Assembly (NCBI GenBank): GCA_021502835.1
Contig: JAKFGP010000050.1
Coordinates: forward strand, 1 to 64,000
Reading direction: 5' to 3'
Length of the DNA stretch: 64,000 bases
DNA from: Streptomyces thinghirensis
GTDB lineage: Bacteria; Actinomycetota; Actinomycetia; Streptomycetales; Streptomycetaceae
Part shown: positions 1 to 9,329 of the stretch, piece by piece
How the letters are laid out: every line of letters starts with the position of its first letter
Numbering within the stretch: the first letter of the stretch is position 1
Position numbers and translations under genes: made by a program
Notes under the pieces: generated by a model
Told to the model about the DNA's origin: nothing
Database searches by the model: none
Seen by the model: only the letters and a program-made list of their open reading frames with translations

Positions 1-204
1 TCGCCGCCCCGTTCAGTTTACGTATTGCGCGGCGCTGGGGACGAGTCTGGTGACGGCCCGGCGGGTGTTGCGTACGCCGGCGGTCGGGGCGAGGTGGCGC
101 GAGGCCTCGTCGAGCGAACGGCACGGCGGCGGCGGGGGGGGGCAGCGGCCTCGCCACTCTTCTGACCTACCGCGCGCCCATCTCTCCGCTCTTCGCCGTG
201 GACG
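1..204. other. left edge, no confident gene
   Basis: On the minus strand a short reading frame ending with a stop at 13-15 (tail SLDEASRHLAPTAG, then about 20 more residues) could be the C-terminus of a small protein. It has no start or domain I recognise, and the poly-G run at about 130-145 breaks it. I see no RNA gene or terminator here. Confidence 0.25.
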
Positions 205-576
205 CTAGTCGGTCTTGGCGTACTCCCGGAGCCATACCGCCCGCGAAGTCGTGGGCCACGCCGGTTCGTCGCCCACCACCCAGGCGTCGTGCCCGGGCGA
301 GCAGACGAAGACGTCGCCGGGGCCCACCTCGCTCTCGGCACCGTCGTCCATGCGGATGCGCATGCGGCCACTGGACGACAGCCGGCTTGTGTGGTGGACC
401 TGGCAGCTGTCGGTGCCCGCGATCGGGGCCACGGACTCCGACCAGCGCCAGCCCGGCGCTCGAAAGGTGGCCACGGCGGGGATCGAGGCCCTCCCATGTG
501 CACGGCCTCGATGTATCCCAGGAGAAATCGCTTGCCACTCGTCCAGCTTATCGAGCGTCTTGATGCTCGAACGCAT
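205..576 (-). CDS. cupin domain protein
   Basis: Small single-domain cupin of about 123 residues, probably a cytosolic metal-binding beta-barrel. Residues 50-110 read as the cupin core: CQVHHTSRL, then RMRIRMDDGAESEVGPGDVF and SPGHDAWVVGD, matching the G-x5-H-x-H and G-D-x-x-x-x-P-x-x-H style motifs of the fold. The start at 576 is chosen because an AGGAGGAG ribosome binding site lies just upstream (about 582-592) and the translation opens MRSSIKTLDKLDEW. Two frame slips (near 225-235 and 430-470) disturb the N- and C-terminal thirds. Such cupins usually act as sensors or small enzymes in stress or sugar metabolism; the substrate cannot be read from the sequence. Confidence 0.75.
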   Translation of the reverse strand: MRSSIKTLDKLDEWQAISPGIHRGRAHGRASIPAVATFRAPGWRWSESVAPIAGTDSCQVHHTSRLSSSGRMRIRMDDGAESEVGPGDVFVCSPGHDAWVVGDEPAWPTTSRAVWLREYAKTD

Positions 577-662
577 GACGCTCCTCCTTTCCCTGCCCCC
601 ACCATCCCATCGTCCACCGCCTGTCAAACCACGTAGCGGCGCCATCCAGAGCGGGCGCGTGG

Positions 663-1649
663 TCAGCGGGGTCTGCCGCAGGGCTCACGCGAAGCGGCGC
701 CGCGTCCGTTGCCGCCGGAGAGGACCCCGCCCACGCGGCCGGTCAGCGGGCCGGCGCGGCCGGTGAGGAGGGCGGCCAGCGGGGTGGCGCCGCTCGGTTC
801 CAGGACGGTCTTCAGCCGTTCGAGGCGAAGCGCATCGCGTCCCGGATCTCGTCGTCGGAGACCAGCACGATCCCGTCGAGCAGTCGCCGGTTGAGGGAGA
901 AGGTCAGCTCGCCGGGGGTGTGCAGGGCCTGGCCGTCGGCGATGGTGCGCGGGACCGGGACGTGTGACGCGCCGACCCGCCTCCAGGGACCGGCGAGGCA
1001 TGTCGTCCACCGGCCTCCGGTTCGACACCGATGACCCGGGTGCCGGCGATGCAGGCCCTTCGACGGCGGTGGCGCTCCCGGCGATCAGTCCGCCGCCGCC
1101 GACCGGTGCGATCAGGGCGTCCAGTGGTCCCGTCTCCTCGACGGAGTTCGAGGGCGGCGGTGCCTTCGTCCGGCGATGACGTGCGGGTGCTCGTAGGGCG
1201 GGATCAGGCTCAGCCCGCGTTCGGCGGCCAGGGTCGCTCGGCGACGGCGACATCGGTCGCCGGTGTAGCGGTCGTAGGTGACGATCTCGGCGCCGTAGCC
1301 GGCGGTGGCCGCCCGCTTGGAGGGCGGCGCGTCCTCGGGCGCGACGATCACGGGCGGTGGTGCCCAGCTCGCGCCGCGGCGAGTGCGACCGCCTGGGCGT
1401 GGTTCCGGAGGAGTAGGCGGCGATGCACCCGCAAGGCTGCTCCAGCGTGAGGCGAGAGCCGCGTTAGGCGCACCGCGGAGCAGGAAGGCGCCCGCTGCTG
1501 GTTCTCGCCGCCGAGGAGGATCTCGGCGCCCGCCAGGGCGTCCGGGGTGCGCGAGCGCAGCACCCGGGGGTGCAGTGCGCGACACCCCGGGGGCGGGCGG
1601 CGGCGGGGCGGACGTCGTCGGGTGACCGGCGGGTGGTGGTGTTCGTCAC
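663..1649 (-). CDS. PLP-dependent threonine/serine dehydratase
   Basis: Fold type II PLP enzyme of the threonine dehydratase/serine racemase family, about 325 residues, deaminating a beta-hydroxy amino acid to a 2-oxo acid plus ammonia. Recognisable blocks are GENQQRAGAF near residue 45, the APEDAPPSKRAATAGYGAEI block near 110, PPYEHPHVIAG near 155 and the phosphate-binding GGGGLIAG loop near 185. The GTG start at 1649 overlaps the stop of the upstream regulator by 4 bases (GTGA), so the two are co-translated. Several frame slips occur. The residue expected to be the Schiff-base lysine in the AF-K-LRGA motif reads CTG (Leu) at 1481-1483. Nearby positions are also altered, so a sequence error is more likely than an inactive enzyme. 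The partner regulator resembles DauR, so a hydroxyaspartate or serine/threonine substrate is possible. Confidence 0.85.
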
Positions 1650-2317
1650 GCGGTCCTCCGCGGGGTCGGCGGCCGGGGCGGCGCCGGCGGCCGGGCCATG
1701 GGGGGTAGTTGTAGGCGGAGGCCAGGGGTGCCGAGCCGGGCGGCGACCTCTCGACCAGCGGCGTACGGCGAACACGCCGCGCCCGCGTCCAGGTCGCGGA
1801 ACAGCTCCAGTCGCTGTGCGCGCTCCAGCGCAGCAGCTCCTGTCCCGACGCAGCGGGTGGGCATCCACGATGGCGTCGACCACCGCGTCGATGTCGTCGG
1901 CGAAGGTGGTCGCCGGTGGGTCGGCGGGGGCGGCGGTGCGCCAGGGCGCCGAGCAGGACTGGGCCGGTCCACGGCGGTGACATCCAGGTTGACGCACGGA
2001 GCGCCGAACGCGGCCGGTGGAGTCGCGCAGCACCATGGTGGGACTTCAGCAGGACGCCGTCAACCCGTCGCGTGACGTAGTTCGGCGTCCCGGCCTCGTC
2101 GCACTGGCCAGCACGCGCATGCCGACCTCGCTCATCGCCCCGCCCACCGTCCGCCCGGCCACCGACCCGGCGACGGCCACGACCGACCGCTCGAGGGCGT
2201 CGGTAGTCGTGCAGGACCACCTCGCAGACCGGGCCGAACGTCGCCGCGACGCCGTCCACGACAGGGCGCAGGGCGGCGAGGACGGCGTCCCGTTCGGCGT
2301 CCAGGCCAGTCGCTCAT
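1646..2317 (-). CDS. DauR/YheO-like transcriptional regulator
   Basis: About 220 residues. The N-terminal half is a YheO-type PAS domain (VDGVAATFGPVCEVVLHDYR at residues 20-40, GTPNYVTRRVDGVLLKS near 75-90). The C-terminus is a helix-turn-helix that reads FAVRRAVERVAARLGTP once two slips are allowed. The ATG at 2315-2317 starts MSDW and is followed by a one-base slip, after which D-A-E-R-D-A-V-L-A-A-L is restored. The stop overlaps the dehydratase start, giving a regulator-enzyme operon. DauR-type proteins control amino-acid catabolic genes (D-arginine dehydrogenase is the named case), so local control of the dehydratase is a fair inference. The inducer is unknown. Confidence 0.8.
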
Positions 2318-2580
2318 GAAGCCTCCGCTACTCGGTTCCCGGAGACTTAGACTACACGTCCAACGACTGGACTGGCAGTCCAGATCCGTTCGCGACCCGG
2401 CAGTCGGTGTGCGTCGGAGCCGGCACCCGACCGACGACTCCTCCATTCCGGCGGATCGGCCGGCCCTCCTCGGTGGCCTCGCCGCCGGACTCGCCGTCTC
2501 GGTCCTGTCGCCCGCCGCCGAGTCCCCGGCACCCTCTGCGGCGCCGTCCGTCCCCACGCTCACACGGAGGATCGATCCCA
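2318..2580. promoter_or_regulatory. divergent promoter region, regulator / methyltransferase
   Basis: This 263-bp gap lies between two divergent genes and must hold both promoters. A locally A+T-richer patch sits at 2335-2375, just upstream of the regulator gene. A GGAGG-like ribosome binding site (cacggaggatcgatccc) precedes the ATG at 2581. I could not assign a specific -10/-35 pair or an operator. Confidence 0.4.
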
Positions 2581-3369
2581 TGCCCAAGGACGCGGTCCCG
2601 AAGAAGCTGCGCAGCAGCACCGAGCCCCGCGCTCGGCACGGTCACGTGCGCGCTGCGCCATCCGAGCGCGTCGGCCCTGCGTCCGCCGGGCCGGCCGGAG
2701 ACGCGTGGCTGCGGATCAAGCACCCGGACCGTGGCTACTACCGAACCGTGATGGCCTCGAGCGCCCGCCGCAACCCGGAGCCGCGGTCGGCGGCCGGACC
2801 CACGACCGGTGGCTGGCGCTCGAGGCGGATACAGTTCGAGGTACCCTGATCGAGCACGGGCTGCGTCCCGAGGCACCACATGCTCGACATCGGCTGCGGC
2901 GCAACGCTGCGCGGCGGCCGACTCCATCGACTTCACCTGGACGCGAGCCACTACTACGGCATCGACATCTCGCCGGGACATTCTGATCGCCGCCAAGAAG
3001 ACGCTGACCGAGCACGGGCTCCAGGCCAAGCTGCCCCACCCCGGCCATCACCGGGGACCTCACCCTGGACTTCCCTGCGGACGACCACTTCGACGTCGTG
3101 CACGCGCAGCGTCTTCTCCTCGCCGCTGAACGTGATCGAGGAGTGCCTCTCCCACGTCGGCCGCGTCCTGACCAAACCCGGAGTTCTTCGACTTCACAGC
3201 CCGACCGCACCGAGGGCAAGGCGGGTGCTCCGCGAGGACTTCTACTACCGCACCGACACCCTGCTCACGCTGGCCGCGGGGCCGGTCTGCACGCGCAGTT
3301 CGCCGGACTGGAGAAGCGGCCCGCACGGTGATCAAGATCCGCGTCGGCCGCTCGCCGCTGCCGTCGTAA
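2581..3369 (+). CDS. class I SAM-dependent methyltransferase
   Basis: Cytosolic methyltransferase of about 260 residues, Rossmann type. Motif I is HHMLDIGCGALRGG (frame-corrected) near residue 100, followed by an acidic strand-2 end, YYGIDIS. A motif II/post-I region reads DHFDVVHAQSVFSHLP, and a later helix gives ECLSHVGRVLTKPEG. The ATG at 2581 has a good ribosome binding site and opens MPKDAVPKKLR. The stop is TAA at 3367-3369 after GRSPLPS. At least four frame slips are needed. The long N-terminal extension with W-L-R-I-K-H-P-D-R is not part of the core fold and may bind the substrate. Substrate unknown; it is divergent from the DauR-like gene and not clearly in an operon. Confidence 0.85.
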
Positions 3370-3424
3370 GGCGGCGAACAGCGATGCGGGGCCGGACCGC
3401 CCGTCCGGCCACAGGGCCTGGTCG

Positions 3425-3743
3425 AGCACCAGTGGTGCCGCAGCGAGCCGGGCGTCGCGCCCCGGCGGCCGGCGCCAACGGCCTGGCGGGGGCAGACCGG
3501 CGGACCGCGTCGGCCGCGCCGCCGGACTCCGGCAGCACGTCGGTCGGGTGACCGCCGGGAACCTGGACAACCATGAACGGTTGAGGAACAAGGCCGCACA
3601 CGGTCTGGTTCATGCCGCCTGCTCCCACGCGTGCACCTCGCCGGACGGCAACCGGCGGCCGTCCTCGGGGTCCACCAGCGGCGGAGGGCCACTCGTAGCG
3701 CCGTGTCCTCGCCGTCGACTCCGGCCCGCCGCAACTTTCTCAC
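3425..3743 (-). CDS. conserved actinobacterial hypothetical protein
   Basis: Corrected reading of about 105 residues starting MRKLRRAGVDGEDTA, then EDGRRLPSGEVHAWEQAGMN, QTVCGL, LSRFPAVTWTDVLPESGG and ADAVR-VCPRC. I recall similar short Streptomyces proteins of unknown function that carry the E-x-H-x-W-E and C-P-R-C elements. The C-terminal cysteine pair could bind a metal. The gene needs several frame changes and its stop is uncertain. It converges with the methyltransferase gene. No function is assigned. Confidence 0.5.
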
Positions 3744-4045
3744 CGTGTAACCGCTTACCGTCCGTTCCGGGTGCCCCGGACGGTCGGCCTTACCACCGCG
3801 TACACCTCACCGTAGCCAGTCCTCCTGGAATCCTGCCGATTCCTTTTTGTCTGCCTTGGCAGCCAGGGTCCGCGCATCGCGCGGCGAGCACCACCGCGCG
3901 ACGGGGCCGGGCGCGGACGGCGCACGCCGCTCCGCCCCGACACCCAGTACGATACCGGCGACGTGCGTGGGGCGGCTACGCCAGGCCCACCCGGTTCCCC
4001 GTGCCGCTCGCCCATGGACCGCCCGCCCCGTACGAGAGGACACGG
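3744..4045. promoter_or_regulatory. intergenic region upstream of phoD with an inverted repeat
   Basis: About 300 bp between two divergent genes. It contains an 8-bp inverted repeat (accgtccg at 3757-3764 and cggacggt at 3777-3784, 12-nt loop) close to the minus-strand start, and a lower-G+C patch at 3825-3860. I found no direct repeats of the GTTCACC type known from PhoP boxes. The ribosome binding site gagagga lies at 4034-4040 for phoD. Confidence 0.35.
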
Positions 4046-5683
4046 ATGGCGCCCACGAGCCACGTCACGGCCGACCGAGCGCCTTCTCCCGCACGACGCC
4101 GTGATGGGCGCCGCCGCTCCTGGGCCGCCGGCGCTTCCTCACCGTCGGCGGCAACCGCCGCGCTCGCCTTCCGCAACCTGCCGGCCGCGCGCTGCTGCTT
4201 CGCTGCGCAGCGCCGGATCGGCAGCGACCCGTTCACCTCGGCGTCGCCTCCGGTGACCCAACCGGACTCGGTGCTGCTGTGGACCCGGCTGGCGCAGGCG
4301 GTCCCTGGAGGACGGCGGATGGAGCTGCAGGCGGGTCACGGTCGAGTGGGAGGTGGCGCTCGACGAGTACTTCGCGGCCGTCCTGTTCGGGGGCACCGCC
4401 GACGCCCGCCGAGTACAACCCAGCGTGCACGTCGACGTGAAAGACCTGACCCGCCGGGCACGGTGTACTACTACCGCTTGCGGACCGGCGTCTGGCTCAG
4501 CCCGGCCGGCCGCACCCGCACCGCGCCGCCGACGAGCGCAGCGCACGTCGGGGCTGGAAACTGGCGGCCGTCGCCTGCCAGGCCTACCAGGACGGCTACT
4601 ACACGGTGCTCGGCACCTCGCCCAGGACGACGTCGACGTGGTCTTCCACCTCGGCGACTACGCAACTCTGAAGTACGCGATCAACCCGGAGGGCGGGGAG
4701 CGCCGCTACACCGACCGCGTGCTGCCCGACGTGTTCAACCGCGAGACGATGACCCTCGCCGACTACCGGCTGCGCTACTCGCTCTCACAAGAACGACGAG
4801 GACCTCCGGCAGGCCTTAACGCCGCGCAACCCCTTCGTGGTCACCTGGGACGACCACGAGACCGAGAATAACTACGCCGGCAGCATCCCGGAGAACGCCA
4901 TCCCGCCGGAGGGGTCTCCCTGCCTGCGGCGGGCAGCGCCGCCTACGCGCGTTCTGGGGAGAACCCAGCCGCTGCGCCCGCACAGCTGCCGCAGGGCCCG
5001 GACGCCTGCTTCAGCTACCGCCGGCTGCACTGGGGCACGCTTCGCCCAGTTCGACATCCTCGACACCCGGCAGTACCGCTCCGACCAGGCCTTACGACGA
5101 CCGGCCGCACGCCCCGGGCCCGAGTCGGACGACCCGGCGCACACCATTACCGGCGCGCCGCGCAGGAGCAGTGGCTGCTCGGCGGCTGGCAGAGTTCGAC
5201 CGCGCTGTGGAACGTGATGCCCCAGCAGGTCTGCTTCTCGCAGCGCGAGTTCGACGTGACCGCCGACGCGGCGCCCTCGATGGACGCCTGAGACGGCTAC
5301 CGCGCTTCGCGCGCCGGGTCGTCGCCGGGGCGAGGCCGCCGGGGTGGAAAACTGGCTGATCCTCACCGGCGACGTGCACGTGGGCTACGCCCTCGACGTC
5401 AAGGAGAACCCCGACGACCCGGCGTCCGCCACCGTCGGCACGGAGGTCACCTGCACGTCGGTGGCCAGCGGCCGGGACGGCGTGGAGCGGCCGCCAACTG
5501 GGACCTGTACATGCAGGCCAACCCGCACATGAAGTACTACGACGGCAGGCGCGGCTATGTCCGGGTCAACTCGACCGCCAGGCCGCCCGCCTCGACTTCA
5601 GGACGGTCTCCGCCATCAGCACGCCCGGCGCTCCCATCAGCACGGCCGCGTCCTTCGTCACCGAGGCGGGCGCCCCGGGCTGA
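4046..5683 (+). CDS. phoD: secreted alkaline phosphatase PhoD
   Basis: Extracytoplasmic phosphodiesterase/monoesterase of the PhoD family, about 545 residues, releasing phosphate from organic esters. The N-terminus carries consecutive arginines (RRRDG--RRSWA) followed by a hydrophobic stretch, consistent with the Tat signal typical of PhoD. The N-terminal beta domain reads DPFTLGVASGDP-PDSVLLWT. The metallo-phosphoesterase core shows ACQAYQDGYY, DVVFHLGDYA, the VVTWDDHE motif, QFDILDTRQYR and ENWLILTGDVHVGYALD near the C-terminus. Start 4046 follows the ribosome binding site gagagga. The reading needs about ten frame slips, and the stop is either 5681-5683 or the TGA a few bases later. Expression in the family is usually Pho-controlled, but I see no clear PHO box here. 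Confidence 0.92.
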
Positions 5684-5884
5684 ACCCCGCCTGAACCCGG
5701 CCCGGCGTGCGCGTCCGCGTGCTGCACACCGCCTACCGCGTCCCCCATAGCGCGCGAAAGACGCCCGGACCCGGCATTCCGCGAGATCTTTCCGGCAAGG
5801 ACTGTGACGGCGCCGCAGTCGCACCGTAACCGGTCACTCACCCGATCCCCCTTCTGCACAGCCCTCGAAGGAGAGCCACATCGC

Positions 5885-7262
5885 ATGGTCGGCAGACATG
5901 CCGCTGCGCGCAAGCCGCCGCGCAGCCCCTCACCGCGCTCGGCGCCTCGTCCTGACCACCCTCCCCTCGGCCTCCGGCCGCGCCCCGCCCGCTCCGGGGC
6001 GCAGCCCGGCGTCACGCCCGGGCGCTGGGCCGCCGGCGAACCCCCGCTACAGATGCTGCGCGCGATGCAGCGCGACCGCAACCTGACGCCGGAGCAGGCG
6101 GCGGCGCGGCTGGTCAACGAGGCGGAGGCCGGCACCCGGGCGGGCATGCTGCGCAACACGCTGGGCGACCGCTTCGCCGGGGGCCTGGGTGAGCGGCGCG
6201 ACCTCGGCCGAGCTGACCGTCGCCACGACCGACGCCGCGGACACCGCGCCATCGAGGCGCAGGGCGCCGAGGGCGGCGGTCGTCGAGCGGGGGCTGGGCG
6301 AGCTCCGTGCGGTCAAGGAGAGGCTGGACGCCGCCGCCGCGCGCCACCCAACCCCGAGACGCGCCGGTCTGGTACGTCGACGTGAAGGCCAGTCCGGGTC
6401 ATGGTCCAGGCCACCGGCGAGCTGGCCGCGTCGGCCTTCGTCGGGGCAGCCGGGTCGCGGGCCAGGACGTGGGCGCTCCGCGTCTCGCCGGACCGCCGCG
6501 GGTGCTGGAGGACCTCGTCGGCGGCGACGCCTACTACATCGACGGTCAGGCCCGCTGCTCGATCGGGTTCTCCGTCACCAAGGACGATCAGCAGGGATTC
6601 GCCACGGCCGGTCATTGCGGCGCCCCGGGCGCCACCACCACCGGGTTCAACGAGGCCGACCAGGGCACCTTCCAGGCCTCGACCTTCCCCGGCAAGGACA
6701 TGGCCTGGGTGGGCGTCAACGCCGACTGGACCGCCACACCGGACGTGAAGGCGCAGGACGGCGAGAAGGTGCAGGTCGCCGGCTCGGTGGAGGCGCTCGT
6801 GGGCGCGGCCGTGTGCCGTTCCGGCTCCACCACCGGGATGGCACTGCGGCACGGTCCAGCGAGACGACACGAGCGTCAGCTACCCGCAGGGAACCGTCGA
6901 CGGCTGACCGGGACGACGGTGTGCCGAACCCGGCGACTCCGGCGGCCCCTTCGTCGCGGGCGCCCAGGCGCAGGGCACCACGTCCGGCGGCTCGGGTGAC
7001 TGCACGAACGGCGGGACCACGTTCTACCAGCCGATCAACCCGCCGCTCAGCGACTTCGACCTCACCCTGAAGACCACCTCCGCCTCGGCCGGAACCCCGC
7101 GCCGCAGGACAACGCGGCGGCGGACGCGTGGGCGGCGGGCCGGGTCTACGAGGCGGGGTCCACGGTGTCCCACGCGGGCTGCGGTACCGGTGCCTGCAGA
7201 ACCACCAGGCGCAGGGTGTCTGGTCGCCGGAGAGCACACCGGCCCTGTGGCAGCGTGTCTGA
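5885..7262 (+). CDS. S1 streptogrisin-type serine protease with C-terminal chitin-binding-like module
   Basis: Secreted preproprotease of about 455 residues. Domain order is signal peptide, an alpha-lytic-type propeptide (LQMLRAMQRDLNLTPEQAAA and GMLRNTLGDRFAG, about residues 55-120), a chymotrypsin-fold catalytic domain, and a short C-terminal module (WAAGRVYEAGSTVSHAGVRY...W-S-P-E-S-T-P-A-L-W-Q-R-V) that resembles type 3 chitin-binding domains. The catalytic triad is visible: His in FATAGHCG (about 6598-6621), Asp in KDMAWVGVNAD, and Ser in GDSGGP (6932-6949). This architecture matches streptogrisin C. The start at ATG 5885 has the ribosome binding site gaaggagag. Frame slips occur in the signal peptide, propeptide and near the active serine. 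It is monocistronic, with a terminator behind it. Confidence 0.92.
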
Positions 7263-7289
7263 CGGACGGTGAGCCGCCGTACGGCGGCG

Positions 7290-7325
7290 GGCGCGGGGCC
7301 GCCGTACGGCGGCCGGCCCCGCGCC
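7290..7325. terminator. bidirectional hairpin terminator
   Basis: A G+C-rich stem (ggcgcggggcc at 7290-7300 pairing with ggccccgcgcc at 7315-7325) sits exactly between the convergent protease gene and the beta-lactamase-fold gene. The loop holds gccgtacggc, itself palindromic, and another copy of ccgccgtacggcgg lies at 7274-7287. Position and symmetry suggest a shared terminator. There is no U-tract, as is usual in Streptomyces. Confidence 0.65.
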
Positions 7326-7329
7326 TTCG

Positions 7330-8365
7330 TCATTCCTCGGCGAGGAACGCGTAGGCGGTGGCGATGAACGGGTCGCGGGCGCGGAACCGCCGGCACACCG
7401 CGCCAGGGCCGTGCCGGTGTCGGGCCGGAAGCCCAGGAACGCCTGCTGGCCGAGGGTGGCGCCGCTGTGGAAGTACATCGGCCCGCCGTCGGTGGGGTGC
7501 CGGAACCACGCCACCGTGTGCATGTGCCGGTGCCCCAGCCCGCGCCTGAGCACCGGCACCCGTACCGCGCGCAGCGCGCGGCGGCCGGTGAGCCGGCCGG
7601 GTCGACGTGGTCCTCCAGGAAGGTGAGCAGGTCGTGCGGGGTGGACCGGACGGCCCCGGCCGCCTGGAAGCCGCCCGCGTCGAAGGCCGGGACCGGGGTT
7701 GCGGCCGTCCTTGCGGTGACCCGTGGCGTCGGTCTTGGGGTCCTCCGCGCGCAGGGCCGTACCGCTCAGGCCGAGCGGGCGCAGGACGTACGCGGTGAGC
7801 AGGTCCTCCCAGGCCGTGCCGGTGGCCGCGGCGACGGCGTGTCCGAGCACGGAGACGCCGTAGTTCGAGTAGTGCCAACGGGTTCCGGGGCGGTGCTTGG
7901 GGCGGTGCCGCAGAAAGGTGCCGGTCCAGCCGCTCGGCCGGGTAGCGGGCGTAGTTGGTGCGCCAGGCGGGCAGGGCGCGGGGGACGAAGTCGGCCGGCA
8001 GGGCGGGCAGTCCCGACGTGTGGGTGATGAGGTGGGCGAGCGTCACGGGGTCGGGGCCGGCCGGGCGGGCGGGGTCCAGACAGGCGACGGCCGCTTCGCC
8101 GCCGGTGAGCACACCGCTCCGGATCAGCCGGGTCAGCAGCAGTCCGGTGAACGTCTTGGAGGCCGACCCGATCTCGTAGCGCAGGTCCTCGCGGGGCGGC
8201 GGGGGGCGGGGCGGTGCCGCCGGTGTGCAGGGTACGCCGGCCGTGCCGGGAGACGGCGAAGACGACGTCGGTGCGTCGGAGGCGTCGACGGCGTCGGCGA
8301 GCCGTTCACGCAGGGCGCTCTCGTCGGCGGGCCCGGGGGCGTGCGCGCTCCGGTGGAGTGTCCTC
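7330..8365 (-). CDS. beta-lactamase-fold serine hydrolase
   Basis: Class C beta-lactamase/DD-peptidase superfamily (PF00144 type), about 345 residues. The S-x-x-K motif is in YEIGSASKTFTGLLL, the Y-x-N equivalent in HYSNYGVSVLGHA, and the H-x-G equivalent in YFHSGATLGQQAFLGF near the C-terminus. The helix THTSGLPALP is also typical. There is no obvious signal peptide, so it may act in the cytoplasm as a peptidase, esterase or amidase rather than on the cell wall. The stop is at 7330-7332; the start lies in the frame-slipped junction with the upstream DUF6895-like gene, so it is approximate. It is the last gene of the coupled set 11178-7330, which suggests it processes the product or peptide of that locus, but that is inference. 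Confidence 0.85.
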
Positions 8366-9329
8366 GTGGTCGGCGGGGTCGCCCGGCCAGGGCGTGGGGC
8401 GGTCCGTCGCGAGCCGGTGTGCGCCAGCTCGGTGAGGGCGCGGGAGGTGGCCAGCAGGGGAGGCGAAGGCGGCGACCAGCGTCGGGTGGTAGACGATGTC
8501 GAACACCGCCTCGGATCGCCCTCGGGCATCGTCCGTACGGCGGGCATGGCGCCGTCGGGCTGCTGCGCGGCGGCGAAGCCCTGCAGGCGGGCTCGTCGAG
8601 AGTGGGCCGGGGGCAGGCAGGCGTCGACGACGAGGAGTTCGCCGAGCAGGTCCCAGCGTTCGAGGTCCAGCCAGTCGTCGATCCAGACCGGGAGCCAGGC
8701 GGCGAGGTAGTCGGCGATGGCCGGCGGCAGGCCGTCGGGGTTCTCGCCCCAGTCGGTGAGGTGGAAGACGGTGTGGGTGATGTCGTAGGCCGTGTGGCCC
8801 TCGACCGTCCAGGGTTCGGGGGTGCCGGCCAGCCAGGTGGTGGCCACCAGGTCGGCCTCGGGCGGCCGGGCCGTGAGGCCGAAGCGGCGCTGGAAGGCGG
8901 ACAGGCCCAGGCGCCGGGTCGGTGTCACCGGGAACCGCGTCCAGCTGTCCAGCCGGTGGTTGAGGACCGTGGCCCGCTCCACCTCGGGCTGGCTGTAGCC
9001 CAGCTCCTTGAAGGGCAGGTACACCTCGAAGGGGGACCGGTGAGAACGGCTCGATGCGCTGCCCGCGCACCAGCCATGCGGCCGCCGTCCAGGGTTTCGC
9101 GCCAGGTGTGGTCGAGCAGTTGGCGGGCGAGTTGCGCCTGCCGGGAGCCGGCGACGCCCTCGCGGAAGAGCACCTTGCAGATCAGGGCGAGCTCCCCGAT
9201 CGGCTTGAAGCGTTCCAGGAAGCCGATCTCGGGGTCCACGTCCGGCTCCAGCCGGAAAGCCGTCGCGGTGGGCCCACAGCCACCCAGGGCACCGACTCCG
9301 ACGCGGTGGATCAGGCGGGTGTCCGTCAT
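8306..9329 (-). CDS. DUF6895-like protein, copy B
   Basis: About 330 residues, no membrane segments, mostly alpha-helical by composition. It opens MTDTRLIHRVGVGALG, then PDVDPEIGFLERFKPIGELA. The central signature is FPFEVYLPFKELGYS (corrected), TWLAGTPEPWTVEGH-A-Y-D, THTVFHLTDWG and WDLLGELLVVDACLP, followed by QQPDGAMPAVRTMP. I associate this pattern with the uncharacterised DUF6895 family from memory; it was not searched. ATG 9329 overlaps the stop of copy A (ATGA), so the two are translationally coupled. The C-terminal end near 8306 is uncertain because of slips. Function unknown. Confidence 0.75.
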
